Below, piece after piece: positions 1 through 8,521 of a stretch of DNA of 63,061 bases. Origin of the DNA: JABDBK01 sp964453575 (lineage in GTDB: Bacteria; Pseudomonadota; Gammaproteobacteria; DSM-16500). Both the position numbers and the translations under genes were made by a program. The DNA is taken from positions 1 through 63,061 of the forward strand of contig CAYVRW010000002.1 in assembly GCA_964453575.1 (NCBI GenBank), in the 5' to 3' direction. How positions within the stretch are numbered: position 1 is the stretch's first letter; every line of letters begins with the position of its first letter. Under the pieces are notes generated by a model. That model did no database searches. It was given only the letters and a program-made list of their open reading frames with translations, and had not been told where the DNA came from.

Positions 1-11
1 CAGTCAGCGTT

Positions 12-44
12 ACTGGATCCCGCGGACAAGCCGCGGGACGACGG
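12..44. repeat. REP-like GC-rich hairpin, copy 1
   Basis: A 7-bp stem (19-25 with 31-37) closes an ACAAG loop and is preceded by CTGGAT. It sits directly after the stop codon of psd. A second copy at 28054-28083 has the same loop and flanks but compensated stem changes. It could act as a transcript 3' end, but no T-run follows on either strand. Confidence 0.75.
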
Positions 45-890
45 TTAGATTCGCACATGCCCTATCAAACTCCCCATTTTTACCGTTTCATTTTCTTTTA
101 AATGAGCACACCATTCCGCAGTATTATTGGGAAATAGCAAAATAACTGTGGAACCCATATTGAAATGGCCCAATTCAGCACCTTTTTCCAATCTTATGCC
201 TTTTTCATAAGTTTTTTCAAAGGCCGTCCTTGCTGAAAAATCAGATGACCAAACTGTTTCTATGCCGCTGACCAGCATGGCACCTACTAAAATAACTGCC
301 ATTGAACCTATGTCGGTGGAAAATATACAAACTAAACGTTCGTTACGTGTAAACAGTTCCGAAACGGATTGGGTCGTTTGTTGATTAACAGAAAATAAGG
401 TTCCAGGAATATAAACCGTTTCTTTTAAGGTGCCGCGCAATGGCATATGTACACGATGATAATCTTTGGGTGCAAGATATAAAGTCGAAAATTCGCCATC
501 ATAAAATTGATCAGCAAGGCTAGTTTTGCCTCCTAAAAGATCGACTAAATTATAAGTATGACCTTTTGCTTGAAATAAAGAGTAGTGATTGATTTTCCCA
601 GCTTGACTCACGGTACCATCCACAGGACTTGCAATTCGACTTGGCCCTTCAATAATAGGCCTGCTTGTGGACTTCAGTCTACGAGTAAAAAAACTGGCGA
701 AATTAGGATAATCATCAGCATGTTCTAGGGTTGCAATACTGAGATCGACTTGATAGTGCTTAATGAAGCGCTGAATCAATAGTGTTTTCAACCAATTCCA
801 ACGACAGTTAGCTATCCAGCCGGCCAGGCGTGATAAAGCATGTTGCGGCAATATATATTGAAGTAGGATATTAAGCTTCACCTTTTGCAT
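45..890 (-). CDS. psd: Phosphatidylserine decarboxylase proenzyme
   Basis: Psd decarboxylates phosphatidylserine to phosphatidylethanolamine at the inner membrane. The protein is 281 residues, normal for the proteobacterial membrane-type enzyme. The C-terminal self-cleavage motif reads MGST (usually LGST); cleavage between G246 and S247 would give the pyruvoyl alpha chain. The internal segments SPVDGTV and PKDYHRVHMP are family hallmarks. The gene follows the MOMP-like gene on the same strand, 69 bp downstream of it, and ends at a REP-like hairpin. With pcs, the desaturase and the GDSL lipase elsewhere in the window, it belongs to a set of phospholipid functions. Identity is secure. Confidence 0.96.
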   Translation of the reverse strand: MQKVKLNILLQYILPQHALSRLAGWIANCRWNWLKTLLIQRFIKHYQVDLSIATLEHADDYPNFASFFTRRLKSTSRPIIEGPSRIASPVDGTVSQAGKINHYSLFQAKGHTYNLVDLLGGKTSLADQFYDGEFSTLYLAPKDYHRVHMPLRGTLKETVYIPGTLFSVNQQTTQSVSELFTRNERLVCIFSTDIGSMAVILVGAMLVSGIETVWSSDFSARTAFEKTYEKGIRLEKGAELGHFNMGSTVILLFPNNTAEWCAHLKENETVKMGSLIGHVRI

Positions 891-959
891 AATTTATGGT
901 CATCCATAGCAAAAGGTGATCATTATAGCGATTTAGTCCTAAAGGGTCAAAAGGCAAGG

Positions 960-2081
960 TTATATTTGTATCATCAAAGTAAGATAAGGGCCTCTTAACT
1001 CAAAGTTGGTAATATCCGTTGAAAAAATAGAGGCCTCTAAAAAACGGGTACTAGAAGTCATCATACCGACACCACCGAACACAGGGCCTCTCTCCATTTG
1101 CTTAATCACATCGAAATATTCACTGACTTGATAACCTAATTCGCCAGTTAATCGTATGCCATTGCTAAATTCATAAAGGTAATTAAGGCCAAATTTAGCA
1201 TCAAATGCCGAGGCGACTATTTGTCGTGTGCCTCCCCAAGTTAGTGCATTCCTAAAGATAGTTTCTGTACCATCCGAAGTGCCTTCATGGATGATTTGAG
1301 TGCTGGTCAAATTAATTTGCGAAGCTAATAATGCCATATCAATGCTGCCAGCCAGCCCAAGACCTTTACCTAAATCAAGATCAACCCTTGTTCCTATCAT
1401 AGGGCCTACACCATTGAAGCTGGAATTCATATTGCCTAAGAATATGCCTGAGCTTGCTGTAGGAAAGGTAGTGTCCCAGGTGGCAGTATAGGAAGTTGTC
1501 ATGTCACTATCGATACGTGCATAACGAAGTCCACTAAATACTCGCGCTTGTAATCGTTTAAATAGTGTTAGATATTGACCAAGCGTTATATCAAGCGCAT
1601 CCAATTTGTAATTAATAGTCCCGACAGCTTTTGCAAAATCAGTGATAGCAAGCAATTCTTCACTGCCTGTTGGACGAAACGCAACAGTTGTAATGACCCC
1701 ATCCTTCCCGGCCGCCCTGTGTTGGTTACTGTAGTTACTGTGAAAAGCCATCCAGTTAAATCGTATATCGTGAGCAGTATTTGGGTACACATAACCTAAA
1801 TCAAATATAAAGCCCCAATTGTAATTAGGACTGACCTCGTAATTAAGGTTATATTGATTGCTAAAGGTAGGTGTTAATAGAGAGTTAACTGTTAAATAAT
1901 CTAAATTGCTGCTGGATGGAGTCATATAAAGCGCACTTAAGCCTATAATAACTCCTCCTTTTAATTGAGGAATGGTCACAGGATTAAGCGCAGGTGTTTC
2001 GTCTTTATAGCCATTAGCAAATGTGCTTGTGCCAATGATTAAACAAGCCATAGCAAAAATAGGTCGAATATAAATTTTCAC
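960..2081 (-). CDS. Legionella-type major outer membrane protein family porin
   Basis: A 373-residue protein with an N-terminal signal peptide (hydrophobic residues 8-20, cleavage after STFA) followed by alternating, glycine- and aromatic-rich segments typical of a beta-barrel. The early segments (GGVIIGLSALYM, NYNWGFIFDLGYVYP, DIRFNWM) match my knowledge of the Legionella MOMP family. It most likely forms a porin or adhesin in the outer membrane. The start is GTG at 2081, chosen because AAAGGGA lies 7 nt upstream. Only 11 bp separate it from the heme A synthase-like gene, so the two are probably co-transcribed. Assignment rests on pattern recognition of the family; the transported substrate is unknown. 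Confidence 0.85.
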   Translation of the reverse strand: MKIYIRPIFAMACLIIGTSTFANGYKDETPALNPVTIPQLKGGVIIGLSALYMTPSSSNLDYLTVNSLLTPTFSNQYNLNYEVSPNYNWGFIFDLGYVYPNTAHDIRFNWMAFHSNYSNQHRAAGKDGVITTVAFRPTGSEELLAITDFAKAVGTINYKLDALDITLGQYLTLFKRLQARVFSGLRYARIDSDMTTSYTATWDTTFPTASSGIFLGNMNSSFNGVGPMIGTRVDLDLGKGLGLAGSIDMALLASQINLTSTQIIHEGTSDGTETIFRNALTWGGTRQIVASAFDAKFGLNYLYEFSNGIRLTGELGYQVSEYFDVIKQMERGPVFGGVGMMTSSTRFLEASIFSTDITNFELRGPYLTLMIQI

Positions 2082-2092
2082 AAAAAATCCCT

Positions 2093-2992
2093 TTAATAAG
2101 ACGCAATGTATTTACGATATAACTCGATAAGTAAAGAAATAATAGTAAGCAATAAAAGTATAGAAACGATATTGTGGCCAAAGGTAAGCCAAAGGGATGG
2201 TTGTTGTAAAAACCATCCTATGATTCCCAAAGTCATTTGCGCAAGCATAAATAAAAATATAAGCATGCCCATTTCACCTAATGCTCGATTGAAAATAAAA
2301 GACAAACTAAAAAGTGTCAAATAAAGGGTGGTCACTAAGGTACATATCCTATGTAACGTGTACAGCGTTATTAAGCCATCATGACTTAAAGGTGATAAGG
2401 TTAATGCGTGAAAATTAAGTTCTGGAAGTAGTTGGCCATTGCAATAAGGAAAATCGGTGCAGACGACATTAGCGTGACTTGTTCTAACCCAAACACTTAA
2501 TGATAGTTGTAATAAGAGCAGTAAAAGTCCTAGCCATGCCCATAGGCGAAAATTTTTGTCATTTTCACGATTAAAAGTGGGGTCACTGGGCCCTGTGATA
2601 GAGCTAATCCACCAAAATAAACTCAGTATGCCTAAACTTATTAACGTTTGAGTGAATGCTGGGTTGGTTGTGAGATGTAGAAAACTGGACCATTGGTTTG
2701 CAAAATATTGACTGGCCGCGAGCATAAGTAAGCAAAGACAGATAATGAAAGGCTTATAACTTAACTCGCGATGTAAAAACCATGCAGCACCTGTAAGAAA
2801 TATCGTAATAATGGTTATGCTATGGGTAAGGTAAGGTTTAAGTAATTCATTCCATTTGCTAATAAGATTGTCAGTGGCAAGTAGTTGTGTATAAGTTCCT
2901 AACAATATTTCCGTTAATACGATAAGTGTTGATAACAGTGCAAGTCGTGAAAACCAGTGGTTATGTGTTGATATAAACATATGTCTAGTCAA
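2093..2992 (-). CDS. ctaA: CtaA/COX15-like heme A synthase
   Basis: A 299-residue integral membrane protein with about eight hydrophobic segments. The motifs VRTSHANVVCTDFPYCNG, LHRICTLV and GHNIVSILL carry the paired histidines and cysteines expected of the COX15/CtaA family, which converts heme O to heme A for aa3-type oxidases. The start is TTG at 2992: GGAG lies 6 nt upstream of it, whereas the first ATG (2980) is 18 nt from that site. It is divergent from the twin-TM gene at 3136, a family often encoded beside cytochrome oxidase assembly genes, which supports the role. No oxidase subunit gene is in view. Confidence 0.85.
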   Translation of the reverse strand: MTRHMFISTHNHWFSRLALLSTLIVLTEILLGTYTQLLATDNLISKWNELLKPYLTHSITIITIFLTGAAWFLHRELSYKPFIICLCLLMLAASQYFANQWSSFLHLTTNPAFTQTLISLGILSLFWWISSITGPSDPTFNRENDKNFRLWAWLGLLLLLLQLSLSVWVRTSHANVVCTDFPYCNGQLLPELNFHALTLSPLSHDGLITLYTLHRICTLVTTLYLTLFSLSFIFNRALGEMGMLIFLFMLAQMTLGIIGWFLQQPSLWLTFGHNIVSILLLLTIISLLIELYRKYIASY

Positions 2993-3135
2993 AACAGACT
3001 CCTTTGATTGTTCGATTATGGCATGAAATAATAGTCAAATCCGAATACACTAAAGTATGGGAGCATGTACACGATTTCGACACTCCTTTGCCAAACTAAA
3101 AGATTAAGGATGAAAAAATTCTAAAAGGGATTGCT

Positions 3136-3342
3136 ATGATAGTCAAAGTTATTGTGGTTATTTTATTATTATTTATTGTCTATAGCCTGGGCAGCGCGCT
3201 GTATTTTCTGGTAACCAAAAAAAATGAGGATACGGTAGCCATTATCAAGTCACTTACCTGGCGTATTGCGCTGTCCATGTTTTTATTTGGTTTATTATTG
3301 TTTAGTTATTACATGGGGTGGATAGAACCGAATCATTTATAA
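3136..3342 (+). CDS. Twin transmembrane protein (DUF2909 family)
   Basis: A 68-residue protein made of two transmembrane helices (about residues 3-24 and 42-62) joined by a short polar loop (TKKNEDT). Size and layout match the DUF2909 twin-TM family, typically found in cytochrome oxidase assembly clusters of gammaproteobacteria. AAAGGGA lies 6 nt before the ATG. It is divergent from the heme A synthase-like gene. Function is unknown; a role in oxidase biogenesis is inferred from context. Confidence 0.8.
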   Translation: MIVKVIVVILLLFIVYSLGSALYFLVTKKNEDTVAIIKSLTWRIALSMFLFGLLLFSYYMGWIEPNHL

Positions 3343-3359
3343 ATTAAATTCAATTAAAT

Positions 3360-3440
3360 CCCTCCCCCGGAGCATTTTTGCAAGGGGAGGATATTTAAAT
3401 TACTCCCTCCCCCGGAGCGTTTTTTGCGAGGGGGGAGGAT
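3360..3440. repeat. Tandem pair of C-rich hairpins ahead of tatA
   Basis: Two near-identical units, 3360-3392 and 3405-3440, each begin CCCTCCCCCGGAGC and end in a complementary GGGGAGGAT. The inner stem is GCA/TGC in the first unit and GCG/CGC in the second, a paired change. The second unit ends 12 bp before the tatA ATG, beside the tatA ribosome binding site (AGGAGGGGG). They may be REP-like repeats, a terminator for the twin-TM gene, or a 5' leader structure of the tat-pet transcript. Confidence 0.8.
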
Positions 3441-3452
3441 AAAGGAGGGGGT

Positions 3453-3638
3453 ATGGGTTTTCGCGGCATGGGCATGGGTTCATTATTATTAATTTTTTTG
3501 ATTATCCTGGTTTTGTTTGGAACTAAACGTTTGCGTGAGATAGGCAATGACTTAGGTGTTGCTATCAAAGGATTTAGGAAAAGCATACAAGAAGATACGA
3601 ATGATGATAAAAAAATTGAAGAGCGGGAACATCCATGA
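3453..3638 (+). CDS. tatA: Twin-arginine translocase subunit TatA
   Basis: A 61-residue protein with one N-terminal transmembrane helix (about 9-22), the hinge motif FGTKRLREIGNDLG and an amphipathic helix leading into a charged tail, which is the standard TatA layout. TatA oligomers form the protein-conducting part of the Tat system in the inner membrane. A very strong ribosome binding site (AGGAGGGGG) precedes the ATG. The stop codon overlaps the tatB start (ATGA), so translation is coupled. The gene opens the tatABC unit just upstream of the bc1 genes, whose Rieske subunit needs Tat export. Confidence 0.93.
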   Translation: MGFRGMGMGSLLLIFLIILVLFGTKRLREIGNDLGVAIKGFRKSIQEDTNDDKKIEEREHP

Positions 3639-3814
3639 CTTTTATTGAATTACTATTGATCATACTTGTAGCATTGGTAGTGATTAAGCCAAAGCATTTA
3701 CCAGAAATAATTAAACAGGTAGGCGCATGTGTTAAGTGGTTTCGTCAGGTATCGCTTAAGCTTAAAAACGAGTTAGGAAATGTGATTAATGATCAAACCA
3801 CGGGCTCGAAATGA
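3635..3814 (+). CDS. tatB: Twin-arginine translocase subunit TatB (short form)
   Basis: A 59-residue protein beginning MTFIELLLIILVALVVIKPK, followed by HLPEIIKQVG and an amphipathic, lysine-rich helix. This is the TatA/B fold: one short membrane helix, a hinge and an amphipathic helix. It lies between tatA and tatC and overlaps both by 4 nt (ATGA at each junction). In this position it should be TatB, which works with TatC to bind signal peptides. It is much shorter than the E. coli protein of about 170 residues, since the C-terminal tail is missing. A second TatA-like subunit is the alternative. Confidence 0.88.
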   Translation: MTFIELLLIILVALVVIKPKHLPEIIKQVGACVKWFRQVSLKLKNELGNVINDQTTGSK

Positions 3815-4512
3815 CGTTTCTGCCGCATCTCATCGAATTTAGAAAACGCTTAATACGCTGTCTTATCGTTTTTTTGGGTATTTTTTTTAGCTTACTTTAT
3901 GTGGCGAATGATACCTTTACTTGCTTGGCGAAGCCTTTGCTGCATTATTTACCCAAAGGGCATGGGTTGATAGCAACCAACATTGTGTCGCCTGTTTTTG
4001 TACCCTTGGAATTAACTTTTTTTTTGGCACTCTTCTGTACTATGCCTGTTGTATTTTATCAATGTTGGAGTTTTATAGCTCCGGCCTTATATGTTCACGA
4101 AAAGCGTTTGATTTGGCCGTTGCTTCTGATTTCAACGGGATTATTTTACGCAGGTGTTGTTTTTGCTTATTTTGTTATTTTTCCATTGTTATTTGGTTTT
4201 TTGACACAGACTGTACCGGTAGGTGTGCAACTTAGTCCAGATATCGCACAATATTTATTATTTTCACTTAAATTTCTTTTTATTTTTGGCATGATTTTTG
4301 AAGTTCCTGTCATTATGATGATACTTATCAAATTGGGCTTAGTAACGCGTGAGCGCTTGATTAAACTGCGGCCTTATATGATTGTTGCGGCTTTTATTTT
4401 GGGTATGCTGCTGACTCCGCCGGATGTATTATCACAAATTATAGTGGCGGTTCCTTTGTGGCTGTTGTTCGAGCTTGGGGTTTTATTGTCACCGATGTTT
4501 GTGCGAAAATGA
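3811..4512 (+). CDS. tatC: Twin-arginine translocase subunit TatC
   Basis: A 233-residue polytopic protein opening with TFLPHLIEFRKRLIRCL, the conserved TatC cytoplasmic start (the usual form is HLxELRxR). About six hydrophobic segments follow, with the family-typical SFIAPALYVHEKR and a late FILGMLLTPPDVLSQ. TatC is the membrane receptor for twin-arginine signal peptides. The start overlaps the tatB stop by 4 nt. It is slightly shorter than E. coli TatC. A 107-bp palindromic element lies between this gene and petA. Confidence 0.95.
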   Translation: MTFLPHLIEFRKRLIRCLIVFLGIFFSLLYVANDTFTCLAKPLLHYLPKGHGLIATNIVSPVFVPLELTFFLALFCTMPVVFYQCWSFIAPALYVHEKRLIWPLLLISTGLFYAGVVFAYFVIFPLLFGFLTQTVPVGVQLSPDIAQYLLFSLKFLFIFGMIFEVPVIMMILIKLGLVTRERLIKLRPYMIVAAFILGMLLTPPDVLSQIIVAVPLWLLFELGVLLSPMFVRK

Positions 4513-4523
4513 AGGTGTTGTGT

Positions 4524-4630
4524 TGAAAAAGGTTTCATATTCATTTTTTAGCGACTTGTTGTCAGGATGACAACACTAGGCACAGGGATGTGCCGTTTGG
4601 AGCAAAAAAATGAATATGAAACCTTTTTCA
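4524..4630. repeat. Three-way-junction palindromic element, copy 1
   Basis: Perfect 26-bp outer arms (4524-4549 and 4605-4630) enclose a 55-nt core with two hairpins: GTTGTC/GACAAC around AGGAT and GGCACA/TGTGCC around GGGA. Copies 2 (17579-17702) and 3 (61641-61748) share the core, inverted as read on the plus strand. The outer arms carry copy-specific sequence that stays self-complementary. It lies between tatC and petA, ending 35 nt before the petA ATG. No target duplication is visible. Confidence 0.92.
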
Positions 4631-4665
4631 GCAAAAGTTTCTGCAAATGATTTGAAGGAAGCGCT

Positions 4666-5256
4666 ATGACAACCAAGGAACCGGAAATAGATCTTGCGCG
4701 ACGTTGTTTTTTAAGACGCGCAACGACTGCAGTAGGCGGCATAGGATTAGCGGCAACAGCCGTGCCTTTTGTAGAATACTGGCTGCCCAGTGTTGATACC
4801 GAAGCAGCTGCAGCGCCTGTGACAGTTGATATCAGCGCCATACAACCTAAACAACAACTGACAGTGTCTTGGCGCGGCCAACCGGTGTGGATTATACGTC
4901 GTACGCAAGAGATGATAGATGATCTTCCGAAATTGAATAATGAACTGCGCGATCCTGATTCGTTAGAAGATCAACAACCGGATTACGCAAAAAATATCTA
5001 TCGTGCGATTAAACCAGAATATTTTATTGCAGTGGGAGTGTGCACCCATTTGGGTTGTATTCCCACTTATAGGCCTGATGTAAGCAGTATTTCTCCTGAT
5101 TGGTTAGGCGGGTTTTATTGCCCTTGCCATGGTTCACGTTATGATTTGGCGGGCAGAGTTTATAAAGGTGTGCCAGCGCCGCTTAATTTGGTCATTCCGC
5201 GTTATATGTACACCAACGAGCATGAAATTATCATAGGGAAAGATCAAAGCGTATGA
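4666..5256 (+). CDS. petA: Ubiquinol-cytochrome c reductase Rieske iron-sulfur subunit
   Basis: The 196-residue Rieske subunit carries electrons from ubiquinol to cytochrome c1. Box 1 is CTHLGC (C126, H128, C131) and box 2 is CPCHGS (C152, C154, H155): C126, H128, C152 and H155 hold the 2Fe-2S cluster, and C131-C154 is the expected disulfide. The N-terminus has a twin-arginine type sequence (ARRCFLRR, residues 11-18) followed by a hydrophobic anchor, so export should depend on the adjacent tatABC genes. AAGGA lies 6 nt before the ATG. The stop overlaps the petB start by 4 nt. Confidence 0.96.
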   Translation: MTTKEPEIDLARRCFLRRATTAVGGIGLAATAVPFVEYWLPSVDTEAAAAPVTVDISAIQPKQQLTVSWRGQPVWIIRRTQEMIDDLPKLNNELRDPDSLEDQQPDYAKNIYRAIKPEYFIAVGVCTHLGCIPTYRPDVSSISPDWLGGFYCPCHGSRYDLAGRVYKGVPAPLNLVIPRYMYTNEHEIIIGKDQSV

Positions 5257-6458
5257 GTGCACGATTAATAAATTGGATAAATGAGCGTTACCCCTTACGA
5301 GAATTTTTGCGGCGTCATGTTACCCATTATGATGCGCCGAAAAATTTTAATTTTTGGTATTATTTCGGTTCCTTTTCTTTATTAGTATTGCTCAATCAAA
5401 TTGTCACAGGCATATGGCTTGCGATGGAATATACGCCTACCGCAGATGCTGCCTTTTCTTCGGTGCAACATATCATGCGCGATGTACGTTATGGTTGGTT
5501 AATACGTTTTATGCATACCACAGGTGCCTCAGCTTTTTTTATTGTAGTGTATTTGCATATGTATAGAGCATTAATCTACGGATCCTATAAAACACCGCGC
5601 GAATTATTATGGTTAATAGGCATGTTGATTTATATCACCTTATTGCTAGAGGCCTTTACCGGATATGTTTTGCCCTGGGGACAAATGTCTTTTTGGGGCG
5701 CTAATGTCATTACTTCTTTTGCGAGCGCTGTTCCGCTTGTTGGGAAATATCTTGTCATATGGCTGCGCGGCGATTTTAATGTGTCAGGTGTGACGCTGCA
5801 TCGATTTTTTTCATTGCATGTGAGCGCGATCCCATTGATTTTGGTAGGACTGGTGTTTATCCACTTGGTGGCGCTGCATTATGTAGGATCAAATAATCCG
5901 GATGGTATTGATCTTAAACATGGCAAAGGCGGCTCAAAAGAAACGATAGTTTTTCATCCTTATTATACATTAAAAGATTTAGTGGGTGCGGTGGTGTTTC
6001 TTGCGGTGTTTTCCTGTGTTGTATTTTTTAGTCCAAAAATGGGTGGTTTTTTCTTAGAACCCGATAATTTTCTTCCTGCCGATCCTATGAAAACACCGGA
6101 ACATATTGCTCCTGTTTGGTATATGACGCCGTTTTATGCCATTCTACGAGCTGTACCGAATAAATTTTTAGGATTACTAGCAATGGCTGCATCAATTGCC
6201 TTAATGTTTGTATTACCATGGCTGGATAAAAGTCCGGTACGTTCCATTCGTTATAAAGGTCTTTATTCTAAAATAGCTATTACGGTGTTTGTCATATGTT
6301 TTATAGGGCTGGGTTATTTGGGGGTGCAGCCCGTGTCACCGTTACGTTCCTTTTTAGCGCAAGTGTATGCCGTAGGTTATTTTGCATTTTTTCTATTGAT
6401 GCCATTCTATACGCGCTATGAAAAATCTAAACCGCTGCCGGAGCGTTTGATTGAATGA
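5253..6458 (+). CDS. petB: Cytochrome b of the bc1 complex
   Basis: A 401-residue membrane protein forming the quinone-reactive core of complex III. Visible hallmarks are GSFSLLVLLNQIVTGIWLAM, the heme-binding helices with MRDVRYGWLIRFMHTTGAS and HRFFSLHVSAIP, the Qo-site neighbourhood GYVLPWGQMSFWGA, and the PEHIAPVWY box (PEWY equivalent, with two extra residues). The gene overlaps petA and petC by 4 nt each, so the three are translationally coupled. Length fits the proteobacterial single-chain form rather than the split b6/IV form. Confidence 0.96.
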   Translation: MSARLINWINERYPLREFLRRHVTHYDAPKNFNFWYYFGSFSLLVLLNQIVTGIWLAMEYTPTADAAFSSVQHIMRDVRYGWLIRFMHTTGASAFFIVVYLHMYRALIYGSYKTPRELLWLIGMLIYITLLLEAFTGYVLPWGQMSFWGANVITSFASAVPLVGKYLVIWLRGDFNVSGVTLHRFFSLHVSAIPLILVGLVFIHLVALHYVGSNNPDGIDLKHGKGGSKETIVFHPYYTLKDLVGAVVFLAVFSCVVFFSPKMGGFFLEPDNFLPADPMKTPEHIAPVWYMTPFYAILRAVPNKFLGLLAMAASIALMFVLPWLDKSPVRSIRYKGLYSKIAITVFVICFIGLGYLGVQPVSPLRSFLAQVYAVGYFAFFLLMPFYTRYEKSKPLPERLIE

Positions 6459-7150
6459 AAGCTATTTTCTTAAGCATTATTCTTCTCTTTTCTGCCAATG
6501 CATTTGCCGAAGAGCAAGCTATTGCGCTTTCTAAAGTAAATGTTGATCTTAGTGATAAAGCCTCGATTAAACGCGGCGCAAAATTTTTTGGTACGGTATG
6601 TATCGCTTGTCATACTTTAGTTTATATGCAATATGATCCTATTGCTAAAGAAGCTGGCATTACCTTAGAACGCATGCCCACGAAGGTAATTAAATGGCCT
6701 TTAGATGTAAAACCACCGGATTTATCATTAATCACGGATGTGAGAGGTGCGGATTGGGTTTACACTTATTTGCATAGTTTTTATGTCGATAGAACGAGAC
6801 CCACCGGTGCGAATAATCTTTTATTTCCGAGTACTGCCATGTCTTATATTCTTGCCTCTTATCAAGGCATACAAACTAAGGCTGCTGATCTCAAAGATAC
6901 TCAGGGAATTTATGATCATAGCTTACAATGGTATGACGTGTTGGAGTTACAAGCACAAGGTTCTATGACGCCTGCGCAATTTGATGAAACAACGCGAGAT
7001 GTCGTGAATTTTTTAGCTTATGCTGCAGCGCCTTATCATGAAAAACAACAACGTTTAGGTGGGTGGGTTTTAGGATTTTTATTGATATTTTTTGTGTTGA
7101 CCTATTTATTAAAAAAAGAATACTGGCGGGATATAAAAAAGGAAAAATGA
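6455..7150 (+). CDS. petC: Cytochrome c1 of the bc1 complex
   Basis: A 231-residue protein with a signal peptide (residues 1-18, ending ANAFA), the heme c attachment site CIACH (C49, C52, H53) and a C-terminal membrane anchor (about 203-221) followed by basic residues. The axial methionine is probably in the AMSYILASY region. It accepts electrons from the Rieske protein and passes them to soluble cytochrome c. The start overlaps the petB stop by 4 nt. Instead of the sspA/sspB genes often found next in gammaproteobacteria, two uncharacterised genes follow. Confidence 0.95.
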   Translation: MKAIFLSIILLFSANAFAEEQAIALSKVNVDLSDKASIKRGAKFFGTVCIACHTLVYMQYDPIAKEAGITLERMPTKVIKWPLDVKPPDLSLITDVRGADWVYTYLHSFYVDRTRPTGANNLLFPSTAMSYILASYQGIQTKAADLKDTQGIYDHSLQWYDVLELQAQGSMTPAQFDETTRDVVNFLAYAAAPYHEKQQRLGGWVLGFLLIFFVLTYLLKKEYWRDIKKEK

Positions 7151-7153
7151 CTT

Positions 7154-7639
7154 TTGTTAACCTTTATTCGTGAAAAGCTTATTAAAAAATTACTGTCTCA
7201 ACTTGTTAAATTGAACGAATCTTTTTTTGATGGTTATGTAAAACAAGACAGCTTAGTTAAACAATATAAGACATTATATAGCAAGCATATGAAATTTATT
7301 AAAACATTACACGGTGCGCGCAAGATCGCAGGCCATGAGCTTGCTAAAATAGAAAATTTACATGATATTATTTGTTCGCTACATTTATTACGATTTCATT
7401 TTAATGAATTTGCCTTATTTGAAGTCTGTTTTCAAGAAATGCAGGTACTTAAAAAAACATCGACTCAATTGTTATATGATAGGAATACACATCTAGCCAA
7501 TGAATTTATGAATGCCATCCATGCATTTGAAACACTTTATCATAATACCTTACAAGTCGTGGCGCGTGATCCTAGGGTATTTCAATTTTTTATCCAAGAT
7601 TTATATGCATTGCATGATGCAATAATGAGTGATTCATGA
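7154..7639 (+). CDS. Uncharacterised helical protein, partner of the FUSC-like gene
   Basis: A 161-residue protein without signal peptide or membrane segments, rich in Lys, Leu, Phe and His and apparently all-helical. I do not recognise a family. The start is TTG at 7154, 10 nt after GGA at the petC end. The next gene starts 4 nt before its stop, so the two are coupled and probably act together. Size and composition resemble the soluble helical bundle of FUSC-type transporters, so this may be the cytoplasmic half of a split transporter. That is inference only. Confidence 0.6.
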   Translation: MLTFIREKLIKKLLSQLVKLNESFFDGYVKQDSLVKQYKTLYSKHMKFIKTLHGARKIAGHELAKIENLHDIICSLHLLRFHFNEFALFEVCFQEMQVLKKTSTQLLYDRNTHLANEFMNAIHAFETLYHNTLQVVARDPRVFQFFIQDLYALHDAIMSDS

Positions 7640-8499
7640 GAACTCTAATTAAAAATAATAAATTAAGACATATCATGCGTATGATGATCGCAGTTCTTTC
7701 GACTTTTATTTTTTATCGTTATGTTTATTCTCATGCCTTAGGGTTAATGCTGTTTTCAACGATTTTTGTCATGTTGACATCAGTAGGCAGTGCTTTTTTT
7801 CAAGGCTTATTAAGATTTCTCTTGTTAATGTTAGCAGCTATTATGTTGCATGGAATTTTTCCTTTTTTAAATGAAACCAAGGCAATTCTATTAGGTTCTT
7901 TAATAGGTATTGTAATGAATACCCTTGTTTTCCCTGACAGAATTGATCTTGAATTTAAAAATACCGTGGTGCCTTTTTTAAAAGCAGCCAGAGATTATTT
8001 TTCTGAGATCTTGGATCATTTAAAAGATGAAAAAAAAGATAATAAAGCTAAAATCCAATTTGAAGAGACATTATTAGCGCTGCCCGCTTGGGTTTATAAA
8101 CCCGGATTTGATTCTACCTTACAGAAAGGCTATCGCTATTATTTTATGAAGCTTAATCAGCTTGCTGAAATTTTATTTGCGATGAATTATTTGACGCAAT
8201 TTCCTTATGATAAAGAGTGGATTGTAACTATTGAGAGTCCACTCATGCAATGTAAGCAAGGGGTAGACGAATTTGTGGCGGCTATTATTAATCTTTTGGA
8301 TTTGGAAAAACCCAAAAAAGATGTGACTGATTTTGAAGATGCTATTAATGCTATGGATGCTGTGATTAATAAAATGAGGCCTGGACCATTAGATTTGTTA
8401 GATACACAAAACCCTATTAAATATCTCATTGAATTTGCGTATCAACTGCGAGAGTTGCGTTTTGTTATGATACAATTGGCGAAAGCTTGCCGTGTTTAA
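7636..8499 (+). CDS. FUSC-like membrane protein
   Basis: A 287-residue protein with five or six closely spaced hydrophobic helices in residues 15-105 and a soluble helical C-terminal region (about 110-287). The layout, with the segment LGSLIGIVMNTLVFPDR linking membrane and soluble parts, resembles the N-terminal half of the fusaric acid resistance/aromatic acid exporter superfamily. The protein is about half the usual length of these exporters. It overlaps the preceding 161-residue gene by 4 nt and follows the bc1 genes on the same strand. The substrate cannot be told from sequence. Confidence 0.6.
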   Translation: MRTLIKNNKLRHIMRMMIAVLSTFIFYRYVYSHALGLMLFSTIFVMLTSVGSAFFQGLLRFLLLMLAAIMLHGIFPFLNETKAILLGSLIGIVMNTLVFPDRIDLEFKNTVVPFLKAARDYFSEILDHLKDEKKDNKAKIQFEETLLALPAWVYKPGFDSTLQKGYRYYFMKLNQLAEILFAMNYLTQFPYDKEWIVTIESPLMQCKQGVDEFVAAIINLLDLEKPKKDVTDFEDAINAMDAVINKMRPGPLDLLDTQNPIKYLIEFAYQLRELRFVMIQLAKACRV

Positions 8500-8521
8500 A
8501 AAATTTTAAAGGATAAAGACT

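Noticed and set aside
4524..4630. Simple intrinsic terminator after tatC
   Set aside because: The element is over 100 bp with two internal hairpins and has related copies elsewhere, so it is more than a terminator, although it might still stop transcription.
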